From NCBI GenBank assembly GCA_040507035.1, contig JBEVVR010000042.1, positions 4,909-68,908 on the forward strand: DNA of 64,000 bases. Direction: 5' to 3'. The DNA is from Thiodiazotropha sp040507035. Its GTDB lineage: Bacteria > Pseudomonadota > Gammaproteobacteria > Chromatiales > Chromatiaceae. The translations under genes were made by a program, and so were the position numbers. The notes under the pieces are model-generated. The model made no database searches and was not told the origin of the DNA. It was given only the letters and a program-made list of their open reading frames with translations. This document shows, piece by piece, positions 26,610 through 34,276 of the stretch; within the stretch, counting starts at the first letter, position 1, and each line of letters begins with the position of its first letter.

Positions 26610-27293
26610 TTATGGCCTGTCATCCTTAAACATACGCCAACCGCTGATCATGGTGCTGATCAGGCTCTGGCGGGAGACGATATCCTCGCGGATCGCCACG
26701 TAGACATGGATGATGACGAAGACGACGATGATCCACATGCCCCAGTGGTGCCACAGGCGCACATCCTGGCTCTGACCCACCAGGGGTATGAGCCAGCCAA
26801 AGAGCTGATCCTGCCAACTCCCCAGGCCGGTCTGCTCGGCATAGAGGGAGAACCCGGTGAGCACCATGGCAATGCCGCCCACGGTAATGATGGCAACCAT
26901 GGTGAGATGGGCCAATGGATTGTGTCCCACATACTTTTTCGGCTCCTTCTCGATAAAGGCGTACCAGCGCACTTCATGCATCAACTCTCGCCAGAAGGAG
27001 AGCCGATAGAAGGGGAGTCGAAACAGCTCTTTGGCGTGGTCGTTGCCGACAAAGGCCCAGTAGATACGGCCGAGAAAGCCCACGGTAAAGATATAGGCCG
27101 CGGCGAAGTGGGCAAAACGCATATAGCCCATAAGAAAGTGATCACTCGCCTCTCCCGGTAGGGTGGGCAGGGGATTGGCAATAAAGTAGCCCGTTATCGC
27201 CAGCACCGTGATCGATAAAGCATTGACCCAGTGCCATAACCTGACCGGGGCTTCATAGACATAGACAGCACTGCGTTTGATGGCTGTTTGCAT
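26610..27293 (-). CDS. hyaC: [NiFe]-hydrogenase b-type cytochrome subunit
   Basis: A 227-residue inner-membrane di-haem b protein of the HyaC/HupC family with four core helices. VYEAPVRLWHWVNAL near residue 12 has the first haem His; MRFAHFAAAYIFTVGF and LAHLTMVAIIT, plus RLWHHWGMW and VFVIIHVYVAI, carry the others. It takes electrons from HyaA and passes them to quinone. It is the last gene of hyaA-hyaB-mini-hupE-hyaC with an AGGAGTT ribosome site. Confidence 0.95.
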   Translation of the reverse strand: MQTAIKRSAVYVYEAPVRLWHWVNALSITVLAITGYFIANPLPTLPGEASDHFLMGYMRFAHFAAAYIFTVGFLGRIYWAFVGNDHAKELFRLPFYRLSFWRELMHEVRWYAFIEKEPKKYVGHNPLAHLTMVAIITVGGIAMVLTGFSLYAEQTGLGSWQDQLFGWLIPLVGQSQDVRLWHHWGMWIIVVFVIIHVYVAIREDIVSRQSLISTMISGWRMFKDDRP

Positions 27294-27335
27294 AAGCGTA
27301 ACTCCTGATCGTCAAGCAGAGACGAATGGTGTGGC

Positions 27336-27533
27336 TCAACCGCGGTTCAAGCGTTTCAGGACCAGACCGGCTAGGCCAACACCCAACAAGGCCAACAGAT
27401 AGCCATGATCCGCCAGCAGGTGCTCCACGCCTGACAGAAAACCCATCACCCCATGCTCACCCACATGGGCTGACACAGGGCCACTCATTGCCAGAATGCC
27501 TGTACTGACTAACCCAACTGCAATCTTCTTCAT
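27336..27533 (-). CDS. HupE/UreJ-like miniature membrane protein
   Basis: A 65-residue protein with a cleavable signal peptide (ends VSAHVG) and then GFLSGVEHLLADHGYLLA, which strongly resembles the first helix of HupE/UreJ nickel permeases (GFL-GL-HPL-G-DHLLA). Only one helix pair is present instead of six, so this is a shortened or remodelled HupE-like protein. The ATG at 27533 has a clear GGAGTTGAA site; an upstream in-frame start at 27602 is unlikely. It lies between hyaB and hyaC in the operon, suggesting a role in hydrogenase assembly or metal handling. Confidence 0.75.
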   Translation of the reverse strand: MKKIAVGLVSTGILAMSGPVSAHVGEHGVMGFLSGVEHLLADHGYLLALLGVGLAGLVLKRLNRG

Positions 27534-27626
27534 TTCAACTCCTCTGAAAAACTCTATGAGCCGCCGGTTCACAACCACACACCTCATCAATTCATAATTC
27601 ATAATTCAAAATTCAAAATTTTTCAT

Positions 27627-29423
27627 TCATCGCACTTTCACCTTCGCCAACTCCCTCCCCTCCTCACTCATCACATGGGTGGAACAGGCAAGACAGGGAT
27701 CGAAGCTGTGCAGGGTGCGCAGGATCTCCACCGGCTCCTCGGCCCGGGCCACCTTGGTGTTCATCAGCGAGGCCTCAAAGGCGCCGATATTGCCCTCGCT
27801 GTCCCGGGGCGAGCCGTTCCAGGTGGTGGGTACCACGCACTGGTAGTTGTCGATGCGGGTATCCTTGATACGGATCCAATGGCCCAACGCCCCCCGTGGG
27901 GCTTCACTGATGCCGACGCCTTTCGCCTCCTTGGGCCAGGTCTCCGGATCCCAGTTGTCGACATTGGCGGTGCTGGAGTCGCCAGCCTTGATGTTGGCGA
28001 TCAGCTTGTCCATGAAGTAGCGCATCTTGTCGCCGGCCCAGTCGGCCTCCAGGGCACGTGCCGCGGTACGTCCCAGGGTGGAGAAGAGCGCGGTGACCGG
28101 CACATCGAGGGTCTTGAGCACGAAGTTGATCTGCTCGGTGATCTCCTCGTGACCCTTGGCGTAGCCCACCACGTAGCGGGCCAGGGGTCCCACCTCCATG
28201 GCGTGACCGCGCCAGCGCGGGGCCTTGATCCAGGAGTACTTGGCGCTCTCGTCGATCTGCTCTATGTTGGTCTTGCTCCCTTTGGTCTTGGGTCCGAGCT
28301 GGAAGTTGTCCTCGGTTACGCCATCCCAGGGATGCAGCCCCTTGACCCCTTCCGGGTAGTCATACCAGGAGTGGGGAACGAACTCCTGGATCTCCTCCGG
28401 GTTACGCAGGTCGACCTCGTGCACCTCTTTCAGGTTGCCATTGATAATGGCGCCACTGGGCATCAGCAGGTTACCCGGCGAGTAGTCGTTGGCGCGGTCT
28501 GGGATATCGCCATAGGCCAGCACGCTGGTACCCGAGATACCGCCACCGTAGAGCCAGCCTTTGTAGAACTGCCCTACCGCCAGGATGTCGGGGATATAGA
28601 CGTTCTTCACGAACTCCCGGGAGGCGTCGATGATGGAGGAGATCTGGTTGAGGTTGACCATGTTCAACGCCCCCACCGAGCCCACGCCATCCACGTTGAT
28701 GGGACAGGGCACGCCACCCACCAGCCAGTTGGGGTGGGGGTCCTTGCCACCGAGGATGGTGCGGATCTTCATGATCTCCTTCTGGAAATCGAGGGCCTCC
28801 AGATAGTGGGTCACCGCCATCAGGTCGGCCTCCGGCGGCAGCAGGTAGGCCGGGTTGGTCCAGTAGCCGTTCTTGAAAGGACCCAGCTGGCCGCTCTCGA
28901 CGAACTTCTTCAGCCGGTTCTGGATATCGCGGAAATAGCCAGGCGATGACTTGGGATGGCTTGGCGAGACCTTCTGCTGCAGCTCCGAGGTCGCCTTGGG
29001 ATTGGCCTTCAGGGCATTCACCGGATTGACCCAATCGAGGGCGTGCAGATGGTAGAAGTGGACCAGGTGGTCGTGCACCTGCAGGGTCAGCTGCATGATG
29101 TTGCGAATCGAGTTGGCATTCTCCGGGATCTCGATCTTCAGCGCATCCTCCACCGCGCGCACCGAGGTCAGGGCATGGGTACCGGTGCAGACACCGCAGA
29201 TGCGCTGAGTAAAAGCCCAGGCATCCCTGGGATCGCGCCCCTTGAGTATCACCTCGAGACCGCGCCACATGGTGCCGGTAGAGACCGCGTTGCGGATGAT
29301 GTTCTCCTCATCCACATTCACCTCGCAGCGCATGTGGCCCTCGATGCGGGTCACCGGATCGACGACGACCCGTTGACCCGAGTCGTCCAGATTGAAACCG
29401 TTGGGAGTGGTCTTGATACTCAT
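27627..29423 (-). CDS. hyaB: [NiFe]-hydrogenase large subunit
   Basis: A 598-residue catalytic subunit. The N-terminal nickel motif RICGVCTGTHA (about 73-83) and the C-terminal DPCLACSTHV give the four Ni-Fe Cys ligands. The 15-residue tail after the final motif His would be cut off by the endopeptidase HyaD. DPVTRIEGHMR near residue 22 is the family opening. It oxidises H2 in the periplasm with HyaA. Its ATG overlaps the hyaA TGA by four bases. No maturation genes (hyp, hyaD) lie in this window. Confidence 0.97.
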   Translation of the reverse strand: MSIKTTPNGFNLDDSGQRVVVDPVTRIEGHMRCEVNVDEENIIRNAVSTGTMWRGLEVILKGRDPRDAWAFTQRICGVCTGTHALTSVRAVEDALKIEIPENANSIRNIMQLTLQVHDHLVHFYHLHALDWVNPVNALKANPKATSELQQKVSPSHPKSSPGYFRDIQNRLKKFVESGQLGPFKNGYWTNPAYLLPPEADLMAVTHYLEALDFQKEIMKIRTILGGKDPHPNWLVGGVPCPINVDGVGSVGALNMVNLNQISSIIDASREFVKNVYIPDILAVGQFYKGWLYGGGISGTSVLAYGDIPDRANDYSPGNLLMPSGAIINGNLKEVHEVDLRNPEEIQEFVPHSWYDYPEGVKGLHPWDGVTEDNFQLGPKTKGSKTNIEQIDESAKYSWIKAPRWRGHAMEVGPLARYVVGYAKGHEEITEQINFVLKTLDVPVTALFSTLGRTAARALEADWAGDKMRYFMDKLIANIKAGDSSTANVDNWDPETWPKEAKGVGISEAPRGALGHWIRIKDTRIDNYQCVVPTTWNGSPRDSEGNIGAFEASLMNTKVARAEEPVEILRTLHSFDPCLACSTHVMSEEGRELAKVKVR

Positions 29424-30499
29424 TGATCCTGGTCTCCTTTCTTCTGCGCATTCTTGATCGCGGTAACAGCGGCGTGGGCGGCAGCAGTGGCGCCGACGAT
29501 ACCGGCGGCCGCGATGCCGACCTTGTCGGCATTGGCCTCAACCCCGAATTGATGGGTGTCGGTCACATGCTGATAGAAGGAGCCCTTGTCCCAGAAACCG
29601 TCCTCGGAACAGCCGATACAGCCGTGACCCGCCTGGATCGGGAAGGAGAGGCCGCCGTTCCAACGCACCGTGGAGCAGGCGTTATAGGTAGTCGGACCCT
29701 TACAGCCCATCTTGTAGAGGCAGTAGCCCTTCTTCGCAGAATCGTCGTCCCAGGCCTCAACAAACTGGCCGGCGTCGAAGTGGGGACGCCGATAGCACTT
29801 GTCGTGGATACGCTGGCTATAGAACATCTTCGGCCGCCCCTGGCGATCCAGTTCGGGAAATTTTTCAAAGGTGAGGATATAGGTCACCACCGCGGTCATC
29901 ACCTCGGCAATGGGAGGACACCCTGGGACCTTGATGATCGGCTTCTGGGCCAGGCCGGGCACCTTGTGCACCGGGGTGGCCCGGGTGGGATTGGGTCGTG
30001 CCGCCTGCACACAGCCCCAGGAGGCGCAAGAGCCCCAGGAGATGATCGCCTTGCAGTGCTCGGCGGCCATCTTCAACTGTTCCACGAAGGGCTTGCCGCC
30101 GATGATGCAGTACATGCCATCCTCGTCCAGGGGCGGATTGCCCTCCACCGCGAGGATGTAGTTGCCGTCATACTTCTCGATGGTCTCCTCGATGATCGCC
30201 TCTGCCTGATGGCCGGCGGCGGCCATGATGGTGTCGTCGTAATCGAGGGAGATCATCGACAGCACCACATCCTTGGCCAGGGGATGGGCGGAGCGGATGA
30301 ACGACTCCGAACAACAGGTGCACTCAAGACCGTGCAACCAGAGTACCGGGATGCGGGGTTTGGTCTCCATCGCCTCTGCGATACGCGGCACCAGCGCCGG
30401 TCCAAGCCCGAGGGCCGAGGCCGTCAGGCTGCAGAATTTCAGGAAACTGCGACGAGTGATCCCCTGACGCCGCATCACGTCATAAAAAGTCTCGGTCAT
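29420..30499 (-). CDS. hyaA: [NiFe]-hydrogenase small subunit, oxygen-tolerant type
   Basis: A 359-residue electron-transfer subunit. The Tat signal reads RRQGITRRSFLKF (about 10-22). The proximal-cluster Cys are C60, C62, C63, C158, C163 and about C194. The extra Cys C62 (CTCC) and C163 (SCASWGC) correspond to Cys19 and Cys120 of E. coli Hyd-1 and mark a 4Fe-3S, oxygen-tolerant (group 1d) enzyme. A C-terminal hydrophobic helix (about 325-346) anchors it in the membrane. It is the first gene of the operon, 71 bp after a sigma-54 promoter. Confidence 0.97.
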   Translation of the reverse strand: MTETFYDVMRRQGITRRSFLKFCSLTASALGLGPALVPRIAEAMETKPRIPVLWLHGLECTCCSESFIRSAHPLAKDVVLSMISLDYDDTIMAAAGHQAEAIIEETIEKYDGNYILAVEGNPPLDEDGMYCIIGGKPFVEQLKMAAEHCKAIISWGSCASWGCVQAARPNPTRATPVHKVPGLAQKPIIKVPGCPPIAEVMTAVVTYILTFEKFPELDRQGRPKMFYSQRIHDKCYRRPHFDAGQFVEAWDDDSAKKGYCLYKMGCKGPTTYNACSTVRWNGGLSFPIQAGHGCIGCSEDGFWDKGSFYQHVTDTHQFGVEANADKVGIAAAGIVGATAAAHAAVTAIKNAQKKGDQDQ

Positions 30500-30569
30500 T
30501 ATCGTTTGCCTCCAGGTCGATAAAAGCCGTTTTGAAATTGGCTTTACAACTCGCTTTGAAAGCTAATTT

Positions 30570-30584
30570 GCAACAGTTGTGCCA
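30570..30584 (-). promoter_or_regulatory. Sigma-54 promoter of the hydrogenase operon
   Basis: Read on the minus strand the site is TGGCACAACTGTTGC, which matches the consensus TGGCAC-N5-TTGC fully, and is followed by AAATT. The start site would be near 30558, about 58 nt before the hyaA ATG. Many uptake hydrogenases use RpoN with a HupR/HoxA-type activator; no such activator is in the window. Confidence 0.85.
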
Positions 30585-30825
30585 TGAGAAGATCTCTCAT
30601 CATTTCAACAGGTTGGATTTCCCATAAAAAAATTATGGAATGTGGAGGCTGTCTGTCTTCATTTGATTTTGAAAGGGCAAATGGAAAGTTGCTTTCCGAT
30701 CTGTCGGTAAAAATCTCAAGACAGGTGAGTAGTTCAAGACACCAAATTCTAAGAGAGGAATAGAAGGTCAGAGGTAAATGGTGGGGCAGGGCCCCACCCG
30801 CATTATCACATTACTGAGCAGAAAT

Positions 30826-30858
30826 CATTGGCGTTTATTCGCGTTTATTTGCGGACAC
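30826..30858. repeat. Interspersed GCGTTTATT repeat, copy 3
   Basis: CATTGGCGTTTATTCGCG followed by TTTATTTGCGGACACAA is the third copy of the composite motif. It lies between the ribonucleotide reductase and hydrogenase genes, in the hyaA upstream region. Confidence 0.65.
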
Positions 30859-30939
30859 AAGCAATCAAAACAAACACCATTCACCAGCAATTTTTTTCCA
30901 AAAGCCAACTCAAGTTAGATGACGTGACTGTGTAGCAAA

Positions 30940-32712
30940 TCAGTCCGGCTCACACTCGAAATGTGAACAGTGATGACCTGTCTCATCGGTACGCGAAAGT
31001 ATCTCCCCACTGACAGGATTGGGTCTGAAGGTTGTACAGCCTTTTAAGCCCAGTTTATGGGCATCTTTGTAGATTGATTTGAATGCTTCATAGGGAAAGT
31101 CGGTTGGAATATTGATGGTCTTCGAAATGGCGCTATCCACGTAGGGCTGGAGTACAGACTGCATCTCTAGATGCTCCCGGGGTGACAAACCGGCGCTATC
31201 GACAAAGGCCTTGGGCAGAGGCTTGCCAGGGTTGAACTTTTGCCATAGCCGCCAGGCATAATCGGACAAATCGTACTCTTTATACTGAGCGGATGCCTGC
31301 CTGACACTGCGCCGGTAGTTAAAGGCGTAGACCGGCTCGATGCCACTGCTGACATTGTTCGCCAGCAGACTGATGGTGCCCGCCGGAGCGATGGCGGTGA
31401 GGTGGCTGTTGCGGATACCATGGCGCGCTATGCCCTGCTGGATATCATCGGGCAGAGTACCGATAAACTGGCTATGCAGATAGGCATTCTCTTCAAAATA
31501 GGGGAAACAACCCCTCTCCTTGGCCAATTCGATGGAGCTTCTGTAGGCCATGTGGCAGATATGAGCCATTATTTTTGCGGCCTCTTGCCTCGCCTCTTCC
31601 TCGGCATAGTGCAGGCCGAGCATGATCAGACTGTCCGCGAGGCCGGTAATACCCAGTCCGATCCTTCTTGTGCTCTGGGCCTGCTTGCGTTGCGCCGGCA
31701 ACGGATAGTGCGACAGATCGATTACATTATCCAGAAAACGCACAGCCATTTCGACGCTGCGCTGCAGTGCCGGATAGTCGATTGCCGAAGATTCGCTGAA
31801 TGGCTGTGTCACGAAACGGGTCAGATTCAGCGATCCCAAATTGCAGGCACCATAGGCCGGCAACGGGATCTCCCCACAGGGATTGGTGGTGCTGATCCAC
31901 TCCCGATCGTAGAGATTGTTCATGCGGTTGATGGTATCGATGAACAACACACCCGGCTCGGCATAGTCATAGGTCGCCCGCATGATTCGCTCCCATAACT
32001 CACGGGCCCTGACCACACGCACCACATTGTCTCCGCCTGCCTCGTCCAACTCCTTTACTGGAAACAGCAGCGGCCAATCCTCATCCCCGTCGACGGCCAC
32101 CATGAAGCGATCGCTGATCTGCACCGAGAGATTGAAATGGCGCAATTGATCCGGCTCGCTCTTGGCATCGATGAAGCGTTCGATATCGGGATGGTCGCAA
32201 CGCAGGCTCGCCATCATGGCACCCCGCCTCGATGTGGTGGATACCAGAGTGTCGCACATGGCATCCCAGATGCGCATGAAGGAGACCGGCCCTGATGCAA
32301 TACCGCCAACCCGTTTCGTTGTGGAACCATAGGGGCGCAGACAGGAAAAATCGTAGCCTATCCCCCCACCCTGCTGCATGGTCAACGCCCCCTGCCGAAG
32401 CGCCGCGAAAATCCCCTCCAGGGAGTCCTCGACAGGCCCTATGACAAAGCAGTTGGACAGGGTAACCTCATGGGCCACACCGGTGCCCGCCAGGATCCGC
32501 CCCCCCGGGAGGAATGCGAAGTCCTCGAGGATTCTGATGAAACGAGCGCGCCAGGCCTCTCTCTGTTGCGTCTCAATCCCGGCAACCCCTTCTGCTATCC
32601 GTTGCCAGCTCTTTTCGATACTCCCCTCGACACCCCCGCCCGGCTCACGGTAACGATATTTGCTGTCCCAGATGTCGTGGGCAATCTCTGATTGAAAAGG
32701 TGCCTGTAGCAT
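30940..32712 (-). CDS. nrdJ: Adenosylcobalamin-dependent ribonucleotide reductase (class II), compact form
   Basis: A 590-residue catalytic subunit. SNCFVIGPVEDSLEGIF has the first active-site Cys, NPCGEIPLPAYGACNLGSLN has the radical Cys region and the family loop, and GIEPVYAF is the barrel-finger signature. It reduces ribonucleotides using adenosylcobalamin and needs no NrdB. There is no N-terminal ATP-cone and no CxxC at the C-terminus: the tail ends HHCSHFECEPD, with Cys four residues apart. The length is short compared with many NrdJ (700-1000). Lack of the cone suggests no overall activity control by ATP/dATP. Confidence 0.88.
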   Translation of the reverse strand: MLQAPFQSEIAHDIWDSKYRYREPGGGVEGSIEKSWQRIAEGVAGIETQQREAWRARFIRILEDFAFLPGGRILAGTGVAHEVTLSNCFVIGPVEDSLEGIFAALRQGALTMQQGGGIGYDFSCLRPYGSTTKRVGGIASGPVSFMRIWDAMCDTLVSTTSRRGAMMASLRCDHPDIERFIDAKSEPDQLRHFNLSVQISDRFMVAVDGDEDWPLLFPVKELDEAGGDNVVRVVRARELWERIMRATYDYAEPGVLFIDTINRMNNLYDREWISTTNPCGEIPLPAYGACNLGSLNLTRFVTQPFSESSAIDYPALQRSVEMAVRFLDNVIDLSHYPLPAQRKQAQSTRRIGLGITGLADSLIMLGLHYAEEEARQEAAKIMAHICHMAYRSSIELAKERGCFPYFEENAYLHSQFIGTLPDDIQQGIARHGIRNSHLTAIAPAGTISLLANNVSSGIEPVYAFNYRRSVRQASAQYKEYDLSDYAWRLWQKFNPGKPLPKAFVDSAGLSPREHLEMQSVLQPYVDSAISKTINIPTDFPYEAFKSIYKDAHKLGLKGCTTFRPNPVSGEILSRTDETGHHCSHFECEPD

Positions 32713-32795
32713 CGCTTTCGCCTCGCCTCAGCTGTAGAGTGGCAGCTCTGCGTACCGGGCGCTGGTGCCAATTGGTTTCAGATCGGGTTGACACC

Positions 32796-33464
32796 TCAGA
32801 TCCCTGCAGGCTCATCCCTTCGCGTCAGTGGTACGAAGGCCACCCCCAGAATCTCCTTTTTGCTGACCTCGCCCGAAGCGCTCTTCTCCACCAGGAGAAG
32901 ATTCTGATAGTCATAGGGACGACCCAGTGGTATCACCAGCCGTCCCCCCGGCCGCAACTGTTCGATCAGCGACGGCGGGATCTCCACGGCAGCGGCAGTG
33001 ACTATGATAGCGTCGTAGGGGGCATGTTCCGGCCAGCCGTAGTAGCCATCGGTACAGCGGCAGGCGATGTTGTGGTAACCCAGGCTCTCCAGGGTCTTCG
33101 CCGCCCGCTCAGCGAGGGTTTCGATGATCTCCAGGGAGTAGACCTGCCTTACCACTCGGGAGAGTACTGCCGCCTGATAACCGGAACCGGTACCGACCTC
33201 CAACACCACATCATCCCCATCGACCTCTAGCAGATCTGTCATCAAGGCGACGATGTAGGGCTGAGATATCGTCTGTCCACAACCGATCGGCAGGGGACCG
33301 TTGTTATAGGCGAAACGGCGCTCCTCTTCGGGTACGAAGGCCTCCCTTGGCACCAGACGGATGGCGTCCATCACTGATTCACTCAAGGCGGATCGGCCTA
33401 TCATACGGCGGGTATAGGCCACTTCCCGTTCGATATCACTGATCATCTGCAGCTGATCTGACAT
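32796..33464 (-). CDS. pcm: Protein-L-isoaspartate O-methyltransferase
   Basis: A 222-residue methyltransferase. The SAM motif LEVGTGSGYQAAVLS is at about 78-92, and the post-motif region with ETLAERAAKTL and PYDAIIVTAAA follows family order. Pcm methylates damaged isoaspartyl residues so that they can be repaired. I chose the ATG at 33464 rather than a GTG one codon earlier. It lies after the BCAM0308-type gene on the same strand; 67 bp separate the two. Confidence 0.93.
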   Translation of the reverse strand: MSDQLQMISDIEREVAYTRRMIGRSALSESVMDAIRLVPREAFVPEEERRFAYNNGPLPIGCGQTISQPYIVALMTDLLEVDGDDVVLEVGTGSGYQAAVLSRVVRQVYSLEIIETLAERAAKTLESLGYHNIACRCTDGYYGWPEHAPYDAIIVTAAAVEIPPSLIEQLRPGGRLVIPLGRPYDYQNLLLVEKSASGEVSKKEILGVAFVPLTRRDEPAGI

Positions 33465-33530
33465 CACCCTTCACCCTTGGACGTCCACTGTCGAAACAGT
33501 GAATCCGGTGAACAACCTCCCCAGCTGTTG

Positions 33531-34034
33531 CTAACGAGACCAGCTGGCCCGTACCTGTCCCGACTCTTCGGGAAAATGAACATGGAGCTCCCCCCGATAG
33601 GCTTTTTTAAGCGCCTCGCCAACTCCTTTAGGCAGATGGAACTCGGTGAAAGTGATCTCCATATCGCCAGACTCCATGGTATGGGTATCGATAATGCGTT
33701 GTAGCGGATGCCGGGTCCGCTGTTTCTCCACATGATTATGAACCAGACGCATGATCTCCTTTCTATGTTCGTTGAAAAAGTCGCCACTAAGGGTGAGATA
33801 CCCGGCAGGCACCCGGTCATGGATACGTTGGCAGGCGGGGCAACGGGTCTCCTTGGCCTCATCCGGCAGGGTCTCCTGCCACTGCCAGCGTCCAGCGGAA
33901 TAGACCGCGCCACAGATCTGGCAAAGGGTGGGATCGGAAAGTTTATGATCAATTCTGTAAGCATCCATGCTCCGCTCCTTGAGTAGTCTGTCCCTTCTCT
34001 TGATGGATGTATGATTAGTCAGTCGAGACATCAT
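33531..34034 (-). CDS. BCAM0308-family zinc-ribbon protein
   Basis: A 167-residue protein. Two CxxC pairs, CQICGAVYSAGRW and RCPACQRI, form a zinc ribbon like that of the archaeal/eukaryal NMD3 N-terminus. The GRWQW motif between them is typical of the BCAM0308 family. The C-terminal half (DMEITFTEFHLPKGVGEALK) is a small alpha/beta domain. Families of this kind are proposed to interact with ribosomes or RNA, but no role is shown. An AGGAGG site precedes the ATG. Confidence 0.85.
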   Translation of the reverse strand: MMSRLTNHTSIKRRDRLLKERSMDAYRIDHKLSDPTLCQICGAVYSAGRWQWQETLPDEAKETRCPACQRIHDRVPAGYLTLSGDFFNEHRKEIMRLVHNHVEKQRTRHPLQRIIDTHTMESGDMEITFTEFHLPKGVGEALKKAYRGELHVHFPEESGQVRASWSR

Positions 34035-34276
34035 GGCAACCTCCTGGCGAGATGGCGTTAATGATCTCTTTTTCTTGTTCTACCTTAATTGTAGCTCGAA
34101 GACGGCAATATTGATGGGTGAATAGAGGCATGAATTTTCACCGAAATCGGTTCACAACGCTGCCTATTTTCTGCCTATCCGCTCAGATTTACCCCAAAGA
34201 GTGAGTAGAAACTAGGCTATAAACATTCGGCCCTTAAAGCTGTTAAGATAGCGAAAACCCTAGGGAGACCTTCGCC

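Larger units (their letters stand above)
30500..30939. other. Regulatory region upstream of hyaA, with repeat and hairpin
   Basis: This 440-bp stretch has no gene. It carries the hya sigma-54 promoter, a perfect 8-bp hairpin (GGTGGGGC/GCCCCACC around AGG at 30780-30798) and the third copy of the interspersed repeat. The hairpin has no T-run on either side. NtrC-like activator sites for HupR/HoxA could lie in 30600-30780 but I could not identify one. Confidence 0.55.

Noticed and set aside
27675..28949. A 424-codon open frame on the plus strand, opposite to hyaB
   Set aside because: It is a GC-bias shadow of the hydrogenase gene; the opposite strand has all catalytic motifs, and this frame shows no family and no ribosome site.
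29423..30523. A 366-codon open frame on the plus strand, opposite to hyaA
   Set aside because: It mirrors the hydrogenase small subunit, whose Tat signal and cluster Cys are certain.
30780..30798. Terminator before the hydrogenase region
   Set aside because: The GGTGGGGC/GCCCCACC hairpin is perfect but has no T-run on either side.
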